DNA of 13,119 nt from an uncultured Bacillota bacterium (GCA_948907985.1 CAQWMM010000050.1:1-13119); one strand, 5' to 3'; positions 1 to 6,845 are shown, numbered from the stretch's first letter. Numbers and translations: made by a program. The notes: generated by a model not told the origin, from the letters alone.

Positions 1-68
1 AATTCATCAACTGTTTGAAAATCTTAGCCGTAAAACATTTTTACCTTTAGTCTGCTGATTCGGTCTTC

Positions 69-117
69 TACCCCTATTCCCCTATTGCCGGACAGAAAAA
101 TAAATGATAAAATGGAA
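69..117 (+). repeat. Left terminal inverted repeat of the IS
   Basis: From 90 to 117, 22 of 28 bases match the reverse complement of 1408-1435, including ten in a row (GGACAGAAAA). A further ATTCCC block at 76-81 matches the complement of 1444-1449, with a poorly matching stretch of 8 bases between the two blocks. The outermost bases (69-75) are inferred only. Confidence 0.65.
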
Positions 118-290
118 AGGAAAGGGGGAACTAAATAATGGAAACTAAAAAAACAAAAAGGTATGGCTCCTCCCAGATACGATGAGGATTTCAAAGAAGG
201 AGCTATTCGTATGGTATGCGAACAAGGCCGCTTAAGCTCTGACGTCGCTCAGAAACTGGGCATTTGCGTGGACACTTTACGTTCCTGGTT

Positions 291-332
291 ATCAATCGCC
301 GCTGTTTTTCAAGGGAACAGCGGCGCACTGAT
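291..332. repeat. Hairpin inside the broken orfA
   Basis: CGCCGCTGTT at 297-306 pairs perfectly with AACAGCGGCG at 316-325 across a 9-base loop. ATCA at 291-294 and TGAT at 329-332 extend the stem past a small internal loop. The hairpin falls in the stretch that appears to be extra relative to an ordinary OrfA, so it may be a tiny inserted sequence. That is an inference from the reading-frame break only. Confidence 0.55.
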
Positions 333-471
333 GCTTCGCAAAGAAAGCCGGTATTCAAGCCGGACAGGCCAATCGGCTTAACCGTGAACAACAAAAAATC
401 AAAGATTGAGAAACTGAACTCAAAATTCTCAAAAAACAAATATCTGAAAAAGACGAGGTTATCAACATCTT

Positions 472-478
472 AAAAAAA
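472..478 (+). promoter_or_regulatory. Programmed -1 frameshift site (A AAA AAA)
   Basis: Seven A residues lie in the orfA reading frame as A AAA AAA, after codon TTA at 470-472. Slipping back one base enters the frame that runs without a stop through ISRHPVQTIEDKF into orfB. This is the known IS3-family mechanism for making the OrfAB transposase. Upstream lesions in orfA mean a full OrfAB can no longer be made from this copy. Confidence 0.6.
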
Positions 479-540
479 TCTCTCGGCATCCTGTACAAAC
501 CATAGAGGATAAATTCCGCCGCACCCTTAAGCTTAAAACT

Positions 541-1377
541 TTGGGTTTCCCTGTGGAGCAGGTTTGCCATATCCTTGAAATCTCTCGCAGCGGCTTTTAT
601 GAATGGTTAAATCGTAAACCATCTGCCAGACAGCAAAAAAATATGGCGCTTAGACAAGCTATCATAGAACTTCACCATAAATATCCGACTTTTGGTCTTG
701 ATATTATCTATCACACCCTAAAGCCTCAATTTCATTGCTCCAGAAAAAGAGTTCATAAACAAATGCAGATTGCTCATATTCACTCTGTCAGGCATAAGGC
801 TTATAAGTCCAAAACCAACTCCAGGCACAACTACAGCATCTCGCCAAATTTCCTGAAGAGAAACTTTTCCTTCAATTCTCTTAACCAGGCCTGGGTTGGC
901 GATATAACCTATATTCCTACTGATGAAGGCTGGCTCTATTTAGCCATTGTTAAGGATTTATGTGATAAAAAGATTGTCGGATATGCTTTTTCTGAACGCA
1001 TTGATACCAATTTGACTTTAGCTGCGCTAAATATGGCGATAAGCAGGAGAAAACCGGATATTGGGCTAATATTTCACAGTGATAGGGGCGTACAATATGC
1101 TTCAACAAACTATCGGGAGAGGTTAAAGGCATGTCGTATTCGTCAGAGTATGTCGCGTAAGGGTGATCCTTATGATAACGCAGTTGCCGGAAATTTTTTC
1201 AGCTGTCTTAAATGCGAGCTTGTTTATCTTAAGCATTATCACTCAAGAGCTGAGGCTGAGTTAGATATTTTCAGGTATATTGAGGCTTTTTACAACAATA
1301 TTCGCCCTCATTCTGCTTTGGGTTGGATTTCGCCCAATGCTTTTGATAAAAAACTTAATAATTCATATATTGCTTAA
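541..1377 (+). CDS. IS3-family transposase orfB, catalytic glutamate lost
   Basis: The 278-residue ORF matches the IS3 OrfB integrase (rve) family. An N-terminal HTH_21-like part (EISRSGFYEWL) is followed by the catalytic core with WVGDITYI (first Asp), FHSDRGVQY (second Asp) and the C-terminal NIRPHSALGW. The third catalytic residue should be Glu, 36 residues after the second Asp, in the usual NAVAES/NFF context. Here it is Gly (GGA at 1189-1191), as in NAVAGNFF. One base change from GAA explains this, and the enzyme should be inactive for strand transfer. TTG at 541 is only the first possible start in frame: the natural product would be an OrfAB fusion entering this frame at 478. Confidence 0.88.
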   Translation: MGFPVEQVCHILEISRSGFYEWLNRKPSARQQKNMALRQAIIELHHKYPTFGLDIIYHTLKPQFHCSRKRVHKQMQIAHIHSVRHKAYKSKTNSRHNYSISPNFLKRNFSFNSLNQAWVGDITYIPTDEGWLYLAIVKDLCDKKIVGYAFSERIDTNLTLAALNMAISRRKPDIGLIFHSDRGVQYASTNYRERLKACRIRQSMSRKGDPYDNAVAGNFFSCLKCELVYLKHYHSRAEAELDIFRYIEAFYNNIRPHSALGWISPNAFDKKLNNSYIA

Positions 1378-1407
1378 TCTACTTTTGACATCTTTATATT
1401 ATTTTTA

Positions 1408-1455
1408 TTCCGCTTTTTCATCTGCTTTTCTGTCCATTTTTTCGGGAATGGCTCA
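1408..1455 (-). repeat. Right terminal inverted repeat of the IS
   Basis: This is the partner of the left repeat. TTTTCTGTCC at 1426-1435 and GGGAAT at 1444-1449 are complementary to GGACAGAAAA at 90-99 and ATTCCC at 76-81. The end was set at GGCTCA (1450-1455) because IS3-family ends normally finish in CA. Confidence 0.65.
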
Positions 1456-1579
1456 ATCCATAATATTTCCCGGAAACGCAAACGTGAGCTTTTGTTAGTT
1501 TCTTAAAGCTTTTTAGTGCTATTGTAAGATTACGCTTGCTTATATTTTCATTTTTACTTTACACTCCCTATTGTAACAT

Positions 1580-1625
1580 AAAAAAGGTAGATACAAGATT
1601 GGTTTTCTTGTGTCTACCTTTTTTT
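1580..1625. terminator. Long bidirectional intrinsic terminator
   Basis: A 19-base-pair stem with one T/G position runs from 1580-1598 (AAAAAAGGTAGATACAAGA) to 1606-1624, with the loop TTGGTTT. The A run on the left and T run on the right make it a terminator in either direction. On the plus strand it would stop transcripts leaving the IS. On the minus strand it would back up the terminator at 1659-1685. Confidence 0.8.
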
Positions 1626-1658
1626 ACCATTACACCAAGCCGAGGGGTTTCGATATAC

Positions 1659-1685
1659 AAAAAAGCGGCGCTTTGCCGGCGCCGC
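1659..1685 (-). terminator. Intrinsic terminator downstream of spoIVA and the sRNA promoter
   Basis: On the minus strand, a 7-bp GC-only stem (GCGGCGC at 1679-1685 read in reverse, pairing with 1665-1671, loop CGGCAAA) is followed directly by six T residues (1664-1659). It is the first good terminator after the spoIVA stop codon and also ends the short transcript predicted from the promoter at 1762-1790. Confidence 0.75.
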
Positions 1686-1755
1686 CCTTTTCTTGAAAGG
1701 AGATCTTACCATGCCCAAAATCGTTATCCCTCACATCTTCAAGCTTGGTAATGAC
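1659..1755 (-). ncRNA. Candidate small RNA of about 95 nt
   Basis: A near-consensus promoter at 1762-1790 should start RNA near 1755, and the first intrinsic terminator ends at about 1659. No open frame of more than a few codons with a ribosome binding site lies in between. The RNA has internal complementarities (UUACCA near the 5' end with UGGUAA, and CUUGAA with UUCAAG) that cross each other, so a pseudoknot is possible. It matches no RNA family that I recognise. It is antisense to the ribosome binding site and start codon of the 35-codon ORF at 1711-1818. The 5' end is estimated from promoter spacing. Confidence 0.4.
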
Positions 1756-1818
1756 ATATTTAGTATAAGACATTATTTGGCCTTTGTCAAGCGGCTTGGA
1801 AGGAAAATTTTGTTATAA
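1711..1818 (+). CDS. Possible 35-residue peptide, unrecognised
   Basis: ATG at 1711 is preceded by AAAGGAG at 1696-1702 with an 8-base gap, a good ribosome binding site. The frame starts MPKIVIPHIFKLGNDIF and ends in the basic, hydrophobic AFVKRLGRKILL before TAA. No family is recognised and there is no clear membrane helix. Only a weak promoter-like sequence (TATACA at 1654-1659) precedes it. The GC-rich hairpin at 1665-1685 would sit in its leader, and the antisense RNA starting near 1755 covers its translation start. It may be chance coding on the strand opposite a small RNA. Confidence 0.2.
   Translation: MPKIVIPHIFKLGNDIFSIRHYLAFVKRLGRKILL
1762..1790 (-). promoter_or_regulatory. Strong sigma-A-type promoter after spoIVA
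   Basis: Reading the minus strand, TTGACA (1790-1785), a 17-base spacer and TATACT (1767-1762) form a near-consensus vegetative promoter. It lies beyond the spoIVA stop codon and points away from it, with no protein gene before the terminator at 1659. Its natural product is therefore a short RNA. Confidence 0.7.
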
Positions 1819-1832
1819 TTGCTATCTACACG

Positions 1833-3311
1833 CTACAAAATAATACAAATCAGTCCGCCGCCGCCCTCGTTGACAATTCTTTGCAGGGTTTCCTGCAATT
1901 TGACCTGGGCGTCCTCCGGCATTTTATAAAGTTTGCCCTGGATTCCCTCCTGCACCAGTTCATTCAAAGACTTGCCAAAGATGTTTGTTTGCCAGATTTT
2001 CTGGGGATCCTCCTCAAACTCGCTGAGAATATAGCGCACCAACTCCTCGCACTGTTTTTCGGTGCCGATAAGCGGCGTAATTTCGGTGGAAATATTGGCG
2101 CGCAAAACGTGGAAGCTTGGCGCAGAGGCTTTCAGGCGCACCCCAAAGCGCCCTCCCTGCTTAATCAACTCCGGCTCCTCCAGATACATCTCGCCCAGGC
2201 TCGGGGTCACCACGCCATAGCCCTGCGTCTTGGCCTCCTCCATGGCCTCGGACACCTTATTCCACTCGTGGCTGCCATAGCTAAAGTCCCGAATCACCCG
2301 CAGCAGCGTATGTTCGCCCTCAATCTCTTCACCGGCAAACTCCGCCAGAATTTTATAGAACAAGTCGGGTTCTGTCGTAACCAACAGACGCGCCACACCG
2401 CTGCCCAAATCCATCTCTTCCAGTTCGGCAGAGGCCACATTTTCCACATTACCGATGGTTTCAGCCAGCCAATCAATATCCCGCACCCGCCGAACCTGGC
2501 TCATAGCCTGACCGAAAGCATCCTCAAAATCTTTTTGCAGCCAATGCGCAGGCGGCAGCTCTTCAAACCAGCGCGGCAGATTGATATTTATTTCACTGAC
2601 CGGGAACTCAAACAACAGTTCCTGCAACACCCGCAAAACGTCCTCCTGCTGCATATGCGCCACATCCAGCGGCAAAACACAGGTATTGTAAAGCTGGCGC
2701 AGACGTTCGCACTCCTGCTGCGTCGCCTCGCTCTGCGGCTCGCCGGTGTTATAAATCAGCAAAAACGGTTTGCCCAATTCCTGCAACTCGGCCACCACGC
2801 GCCCCTCGGCGTCGGCGTAATCGTCCCGCCCAATGCCAGTAATGCTTTGGTCGGCCGTAACCACCACGCCAATGGTGCTGTGATCATTAATCACCTTTTT
2901 GGTGCCAATCTCCGCCGCCTCCTGAAAAGGTATGGCCTCTTCAAACCAGGGCGTGTTGACCATCCGCGGCACATCCTCTTCCTGAAAGCCCAGCGCTCCC
3001 GGCACGCCATAGCCCACGCAATCCACCAGGCGCACCTGCGCCGCCATGCCTTCTTTAACCTGAATCGGCACCGCCTCCGCCGGAATAAACTTCGGCTCGG
3101 TTGTCATCACCGTTTTACCGGCGCCGCTTTGGGGCAGTTCATCCACCGCCCGGGCGTGCGCCTCCTGATCAGTTATACCCGGCAGCACCAAAAGCTCCAT
3201 AAATTTTTTAATAAAGGTGGATTTACCGGTGCGTACCGGCCCCACAACCCCCAGATAAATATCTCCATTGGTTCTTGTGGCAATATCCTCAAGTATATCA
3301 AACTTTTCCAC
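1833..3311 (-). CDS. spoIVA: Stage IV sporulation protein A (SpoIVA), spore coat morphogenetic ATPase
   Basis: SpoIVA is made in the mother cell, is anchored on the forespore surface with SpoVM, and polymerises by ATP hydrolysis into the basement layer of the coat. It also serves cortex formation. The N-terminal P-loop is GPVRTGKS with Lys30. GKTVMTTEP puts Thr70/Thr71 at the sensor threonine position, and VRLVDCVGYG places Asp97 in Walker B. The C-terminus NEGGGGLICIIL is the conserved tail that contacts the membrane partner. GTG at 3311 was chosen over the upstream ATG at 3368 because GGGGAGG lies 8 bases before it and the product (MEKFDILEDIATRTNG...) is then 492 residues, the length of the Bacillus protein. 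The gene follows gpsA with a 95-base gap. No convincing sigma-E promoter was identified there. Confidence 0.97.
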   Translation of the reverse strand: MEKFDILEDIATRTNGDIYLGVVGPVRTGKSTFIKKFMELLVLPGITDQEAHARAVDELPQSGAGKTVMTTEPKFIPAEAVPIQVKEGMAAQVRLVDCVGYGVPGALGFQEEDVPRMVNTPWFEEAIPFQEAAEIGTKKVINDHSTIGVVVTADQSITGIGRDDYADAEGRVVAELQELGKPFLLIYNTGEPQSEATQQECERLRQLYNTCVLPLDVAHMQQEDVLRVLQELLFEFPVSEININLPRWFEELPPAHWLQKDFEDAFGQAMSQVRRVRDIDWLAETIGNVENVASAELEEMDLGSGVARLLVTTEPDLFYKILAEFAGEEIEGEHTLLRVIRDFSYGSHEWNKVSEAMEEAKTQGYGVVTPSLGEMYLEEPELIKQGGRFGVRLKASAPSFHVLRANISTEITPLIGTEKQCEELVRYILSEFEEDPQKIWQTNIFGKSLNELVQEGIQGKLYKMPEDAQVKLQETLQRIVNEGGGGLICIIL

Positions 3312-3406
3312 CACTGTTCCCTCCCCTTGCGCTTTATATAAATTAAAAATATGGCTGTTTCTCTCCATACTTTTTTATGCTTGCACAAGGAAGAATAGAA
3401 CAGGTT

Positions 3407-4405
3407 TTATTCCGGTTTTTTATCCCGCAGCATCAAACGCTCCCGCACCTCCTCAATCGGCAGGCCGCCAAACAGCACTTGATACATACATTCCGTCAGC
3501 GGCATATCCACCTGATAGCGCACCGCCAGCTGGTGAGCGATTTTGGTAGCGTTAACGCCCTCCACCACCATACCAACCTGGGGCAGAACCTCGTCCAGGC
3601 TTTGCCCCTGCCCCAGCAGCACGCCGGCCTGGCGATTGCGGCTGTGTTGGCTGCCGCAGGTAACCACCAAATCCCCCAAACCAGAAAGACCATAAAAGGT
3701 TTCGGCTTTAGCGCCCATAGCCTGCCCCAGGCGTACAATTTCTTTCAAACCGCGGGTAATCAGCGCCGCCTCGGTATTATCGCCACAGCCCATACCGTAA
3801 CAGATACCGCTGGCCAACGCCAGAATATTCTTCAGCGAACCGCCCAGTTCCACGCCGGTAACGTCGCTGTTGGTATATACGCGCAAATTAGGCGTGCTGA
3901 ACAACTCCTGCACCGCGCGCATTACCGCTTCGTCTGCCGCCGCCGCCACAATGGCCGTCGGAATCCTCCGGCTGACCTCCTCGGCATGACTGGGGCCGGA
4001 GAACACCGCCACCGGATTCTGCGGAAAGGCTGCCGCCAAAATCTCGCTCATGCGCTGATAGGACTGCGGATCAAAGCCCTTGGCAACCGAAATTAACACC
4101 GTATCCGGGCCAAACGTATCATTCAGCGCGGCAAGCTGCCCGGCCACCGAACGTACCGCATGGCTGGGCACCGCCATAACCAAAAAATCCACCGCCGCTG
4201 CCGCCTCGGCCAAATTATCGGTATAGGCCAAACTCTCCGGCAGCGATACGCCGGGCAAAAACCGCGGGTTAAGCCGCGTCTGCCGCAGTTCGGCAATGTG
4301 TTCAGCCTCATTAGACCACAAAATCACCTGATGTTTATTCTCGTCCAGAACCAGAGCCAGGGCCGTCCCCCAGCTGCCCGCGCCGATAACGCCAACTTTT
4401 GCCAT
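3407..4405 (-). CDS. gpsA: NAD(P)H-dependent glycerol-3-phosphate dehydrogenase
   Basis: This enzyme reduces dihydroxyacetone phosphate to sn-glycerol-3-phosphate, the backbone for phospholipids, in the cytoplasm. The 332 residues match the family length. The Rossmann motif GAGSWGTALA is at 8-17. The conserved segments VAKGFD (Lys109), FSGPSHAEEV (135-144) and LGGSLKNILALASG (Lys192) surround the active site, and CGDNTEAALITRG follows. ATG at 4405 has AGAGG eight bases upstream. The gene lies 89 bases after plsY, whose acyltransferase consumes its product, and precedes spoIVA. This order is common in sporulating Firmicutes. Confidence 0.97.
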   Translation of the reverse strand: MAKVGVIGAGSWGTALALVLDENKHQVILWSNEAEHIAELRQTRLNPRFLPGVSLPESLAYTDNLAEAAAAVDFLVMAVPSHAVRSVAGQLAALNDTFGPDTVLISVAKGFDPQSYQRMSEILAAAFPQNPVAVFSGPSHAEEVSRRIPTAIVAAAADEAVMRAVQELFSTPNLRVYTNSDVTGVELGGSLKNILALASGICYGMGCGDNTEAALITRGLKEIVRLGQAMGAKAETFYGLSGLGDLVVTCGSQHSRNRQAGVLLGQGQSLDEVLPQVGMVVEGVNATKIAHQLAVRYQVDMPLTECMYQVLFGGLPIEEVRERLMLRDKKPE

Positions 4406-4494
4406 TTTTTTTACCTCTCAATTTTTAAACTATATTTTTAAGTATATTTTTCATGATACCGGCATCTTTTTATTCCCAATCTCTTTATAACTTT

Positions 4495-5091
4495 TCATTT
4501 TTTATGAAACGTCTTGCTTTCCGTACCATTCAACAGCCGCTTGATATTGGCGCGGTGCAGAAAAAGCACCGTAGCGGCCATCAGCAGAAAGAAAATCCTG
4601 AACAGCATCGGCTCCGGCAGCGCCAGGGCGGAAATTATCACCAACAGGCAGGCGCAGATTGAACCAACCGAAACATAACCGGTAACCGCCACCAGCAGTA
4701 CAAAACCAGCCAGCGCAATCCCAAACACCTGCGGTGAAAGCGCCAGCAGCGAACCAGCCCCGCAGGCTACCCCCTTACCGCCATGAAAACGCAGCCAACA
4801 GGGAAAGGTATGGCCGATAATCACAAAGGCAAAGGCCAACAGGCCGCCGGTTTCCGCTGCCAACCACACGCCAATTTCGGCGCTGACAAAGCCTTTCAGA
4901 ATATCCAGCGCCATCACCAGAGCCGCCAGCGGTTTACCCACCGCCCGCGCCGTATTGGTGGTTCCGGCGCTGCCGCTGCCAATCGTGCGAATATCCTTGC
5001 CGGTTGCCATTTTGGTTACAATATAAGCAAAAGAAATTGAACCCAACAAATAGGCTATAACGGCTGCCAAAACACAGCGAAAAATGTCCAT
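4495..5091 (-). CDS. plsY: Acyl-phosphate:glycerol-3-phosphate acyltransferase PlsY
   Basis: PlsY is an integral membrane enzyme that transfers an acyl group from acyl phosphate to position 1 of glycerol-3-phosphate. The 198-residue protein is hydrophobic, with about five membrane segments. It has the cytoplasmic loop motifs of the family: GSGSAGTTNTAR (38-49), which carries Ser in place of the more usual Asn after GSG, and HTFPCWLRFHGGKGVA (94-109). ATG at 5091 is the only good start, although AAAGG sits only about 2 bases before it, so translation may be weak or coupled to der, which ends 45 bases upstream. Together with gpsA and plsC it supplies lysophosphatidic and phosphatidic acid. Confidence 0.96.
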   Translation of the reverse strand: MDIFRCVLAAVIAYLLGSISFAYIVTKMATGKDIRTIGSGSAGTTNTARAVGKPLAALVMALDILKGFVSAEIGVWLAAETGGLLAFAFVIIGHTFPCWLRFHGGKGVACGAGSLLALSPQVFGIALAGFVLLVAVTGYVSVGSICACLLVIISALALPEPMLFRIFFLLMAATVLFLHRANIKRLLNGTESKTFHKK

Positions 5092-5136
5092 AACCTTTAT
5101 TTACGCCCCCAATTTATACAATTCAATTATATATGA

Positions 5137-6462
5137 TTATTTATCATCATCCTGCTTGCCAATCACTTTCAGCGCCAGCGGCGTACCTTCAAAACCAAAA
5201 TTCTGGCGCAGTTGATTTTCCAGATACCGCAGATAGGAAAAGTGCATCAACTCCGGATCATTAACAAAAATCAGGAAAGTCGGCGGTTTAACCCCGGCCT
5301 GGCTCAGATAAAAAATCTTCAAACGCCGTCCCTTATCGCTGGGCAGCGGATTCAGCAGCACAGCCTCATTGAGAACCTCATTCAAGCGGCTGGAGGGAAT
5401 CCGCTTCACCTGTTCAGCCGCGGCCGAATCCACATAATCCATAATTTTGTTAACCCGCTGCCCGGTCAAGGCCGAAACATAAACCACCTGGGCATAGGTC
5501 ATAAAGGCCAGATCTTCGCGCAATTTGGCGGCAAACTCCTGCATGGTGCGGTCGTTTTTTTTCAGCAGATCCCACTTATTAACCACCACCACCAGAGCTT
5601 TGCCGGCCTCGTGCGCATAACCGGCAATACGTTGATCCTGCTCGGTCGCCCCGTCGCGGGCGTCCAGAACCAGCAGCACAACATCGCTGCGGTCTACCGC
5701 GTGCAAAGCCCGGGCCACACTGTAACGCTCGGTGGTTTCAGCGATCTTGCCGCGCCGGCGCATCCCGGCTGTATCAATAATCCTATACAACTCGCCGTTG
5801 CGCCGAAAATCGCTGTCAATAGCGTCGCGGGTGGTACCGGCCATATCCGCTACAATGCTGCGCTCTTTACCCAACAAACGGTTAACCAGCGAGGATTTGC
5901 CCACATTCGGCCTGCCCACAACCGCAATGCTGATGCAGGCCTCTTCCTGCTCTAAATCATGCTTGGGCGGAAAATGCGCCACCACTGCGTCCAGCAGGTC
6001 GCCGGTATTCATGCCATGGATCGCCGAAACCGGGATCGGCTCGCCCAAACCAAGCTCGTAAAAATCAATAATGTCATTAACCTTGGCAAAATTATCCATT
6101 TTATTAACGCATAAAATAACCGGTTTGCCACTGCGCCGCAGAAAATCTGCCGCCTCCTGGTCCTCCAGCGTCAGACCGGCACGGCTGTCCGTAACAAAAA
6201 TAATCACATGCGCTTCGTCAATGGCAATCGCTGCCTGGCGCAGAATCCCAGTCAAAATCTGGTCGTTTTTATCGGTAAAATCTATACCGCCGGTATCAAT
6301 CACCGTAAAATCACGATCCAGCCAGGTGGCGTCGCGATACAGACGGTCGCGCGTTACGCCCGGCACATCCTCCACAATGGCATGCCTGGCGCCAATCAGC
6401 CGGTTAAACAGCGTGCTTTTGCCCACATTTGGCCGCCCCACAATGGCCACAATCGGTTTCAT
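5137..6462 (-). CDS. der: Ribosome biogenesis GTPase Der (EngA)
   Basis: Der is an essential GTPase that assists assembly of the 50S ribosomal subunit. It has two GTPase domains in tandem: GRPNVGKS at 9-16 and 183-190, DTGG (57-60) and DTAG (230-233), and NKMD (120-123) and NKWD (295-298). A KH-like domain occupies roughly the last 90 residues. The 441-residue length is normal. ATG at 6462 is preferred over the TTG one codon upstream because AAAGGA lies 8 bases before it. A TTGCAA-17-TATAAT promoter at 6516-6544 is well placed to drive der and probably the following plsY, gpsA and spoIVA. Confidence 0.98.
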   Translation of the reverse strand: MKPIVAIVGRPNVGKSTLFNRLIGARHAIVEDVPGVTRDRLYRDATWLDRDFTVIDTGGIDFTDKNDQILTGILRQAAIAIDEAHVIIFVTDSRAGLTLEDQEAADFLRRSGKPVILCVNKMDNFAKVNDIIDFYELGLGEPIPVSAIHGMNTGDLLDAVVAHFPPKHDLEQEEACISIAVVGRPNVGKSSLVNRLLGKERSIVADMAGTTRDAIDSDFRRNGELYRIIDTAGMRRRGKIAETTERYSVARALHAVDRSDVVLLVLDARDGATEQDQRIAGYAHEAGKALVVVVNKWDLLKKNDRTMQEFAAKLREDLAFMTYAQVVYVSALTGQRVNKIMDYVDSAAAEQVKRIPSSRLNEVLNEAVLLNPLPSDKGRRLKIFYLSQAGVKPPTFLIFVNDPELMHFSYLRYLENQLRQNFGFEGTPLALKVIGKQDDDK

Positions 6463-6515
6463 CAAATCAATCCTTTCAATCGTTCTATATGCTTATATAG
6501 CTTGTATATCGTATT

Positions 6516-6544
6516 ATTATATCATATAATTTTGCAGATTGCAA
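6516..6544 (-). promoter_or_regulatory. Promoter for der
   Basis: On the minus strand, TTGCAA (6544-6539), a 17-base spacer and a perfect TATAAT (6521-6516) lie 54 bases before the der start codon. The -35 element is shared with the promoter on the other strand. Confidence 0.7.
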
Positions 6545-6567
6545 TTTTTTTGTGTATATGATATAAT
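6539..6567 (+). promoter_or_regulatory. Promoter for the antitoxin/PIN toxin pair
   Basis: TTGCAA (6539-6544), a 17-base spacer and TATAAT (6562-6567) precede the antitoxin ATG at 6606. RNA would start near 6574, leaving a leader of about 30 bases that contains GGAAAGGAG. TTGCAA is its own reverse complement, so the same six bases serve as the -35 box of the der promoter. Confidence 0.7.
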
Positions 6568-6605
6568 ATATAAGATAAAAATACATTGCCGGAAAGGAGT
6601 TCGTT

Positions 6606-6845
6606 ATGTTAGCGCAAAATTTAAAATTAAACGATATGCTCAACAGCTTGCCAGAGGAAGATTATAAAACTGTAGTTGATTTTGTCGAATATTTAACGGA
6701 AAAACGCAAAAAAGAATGCGCCAAACAAAGCCAGGCCTTATTAGACGAAATTCAAACTATGTTTGCCAATGATAAAGGCTGGCAATCAGAGGACGAAATG
6801 CTGGCTGATATGGCAAAATTCAGAAAGGAACGCCTCGGCATATGA
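6606..6845 (+). CDS. Putative antitoxin of a PIN-toxin pair
   Basis: This is a 79-residue, charged and largely helical protein. Its N-terminal part (NSLPEEDYKTVVDFVEYLTEKRKKE) resembles the short helical segment of DUF2281-like/VapB-like antitoxins. The C-terminal part (ADMAKFRKERLGI) would be the toxin-binding tail. The assignment rests mainly on position: it overlaps the PIN-domain gene by four bases (ATGA), as cognate antitoxins commonly do. AAAGGAG lies about 6 bases before ATG 6606. Its AT-rich codons differ from the GC-richer der and ispH genes, which suggests acquisition. Autoregulation through the inverted repeat at 6516-6567 is possible but unproven. Confidence 0.7.
   Translation: MLAQNLKLNDMLNSLPEEDYKTVVDFVEYLTEKRKKECAKQSQALLDEIQTMFANDKGWQSEDEMLADMAKFRKERLGI

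Larger units (their letters stand above)
163..505 (+). pseudogene. IS3-family transposase orfA, disrupted
   Basis: The first part (163-291) encodes a typical OrfA start, MAPPRYDEDFKEGAIRMV, followed by a helix-turn-helix region ending in TLRSWL. After that the frame is lost. The expected continuation (KAGIQAGQANRLNREQQKIKD) reappears in the +1 frame from 344, and is then cut by a TGA at 407-409. The remainder (ETELKILKKQISEKDEVINIL), which looks like the usual leucine-zipper region, ends at a TAG at 503-505. There are therefore two lesions: about 52 extra bases around 292-343 and an in-frame stop. An intact OrfA would bind the element's ends. An earlier ATG at 138 closes after 15 codons, so the start at 163 is used. 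Confidence 0.75.
69..1455 (+). mobile_element. Decayed IS3-family insertion sequence (IS150-like)
   Basis: The element has the layout of an IS3-family insertion sequence: imperfect terminal inverted repeats, a helix-turn-helix orfA, an A7 slippage site and an orfB with the integrase fold. The inverted repeats pair 76-117 with 1408-1449, and the best block is GGACAGAAAA at 90-99 matched by its complement at 1426-1435. The outer limits are approximate. The right end can be read as finishing in GGCTCA at 1455, which fits the usual CA-3' end, but the left end would start TA instead of TG. No clear target-site duplication is visible. OrfA is broken and orfB lacks its catalytic glutamate, so this copy is probably immobile unless another copy supplies transposase. 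Confidence 0.8.
6516..6567. repeat. 13-bp inverted repeat spanning the divergent promoters
   Basis: ATTATATCATATA at 6516-6528 is the exact reverse complement of TATATGATATAAT at 6555-6567, separated by 26 bases centred near the palindromic TTGCAA. Each arm contains one -10 box. The symmetry could be a regulator-binding site, for example for the antitoxin, or a by-product of two similar promoters. Confidence 0.55.

Noticed and set aside
1796..1820. Plus-strand extended -10 (TGTTATAAT) near 1811
   Set aside because: It has no -35 box and points into the 3' end of spoIVA. Such motifs are frequent by chance in AT-rich DNA.
1881..3341. 486-codon plus-strand open frame opposite spoIVA
   Set aside because: It is a shadow of spoIVA. 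It has no family features and is rich in His, Gln and Arg, as antisense frames of GC-rich genes often are.
3312..3368. N-terminal extension of SpoIVA from ATG 3368
   Set aside because: The extra 19 residues are absent from the family. GTG 3311 has a strong ribosome binding site and gives the exact family length of 492.
3312..3406. Sigma-E promoter for spoIVA
   Set aside because: CATATT- and GCATAA-like pieces occur, but no pair with proper spacing could be supported by eye.
4406..4494. Separate promoter for gpsA
   Set aside because: Only loose matches (TTGGGA with TATCAT at a 15-base spacing) were found, so gpsA is treated as part of the der-plsY unit.
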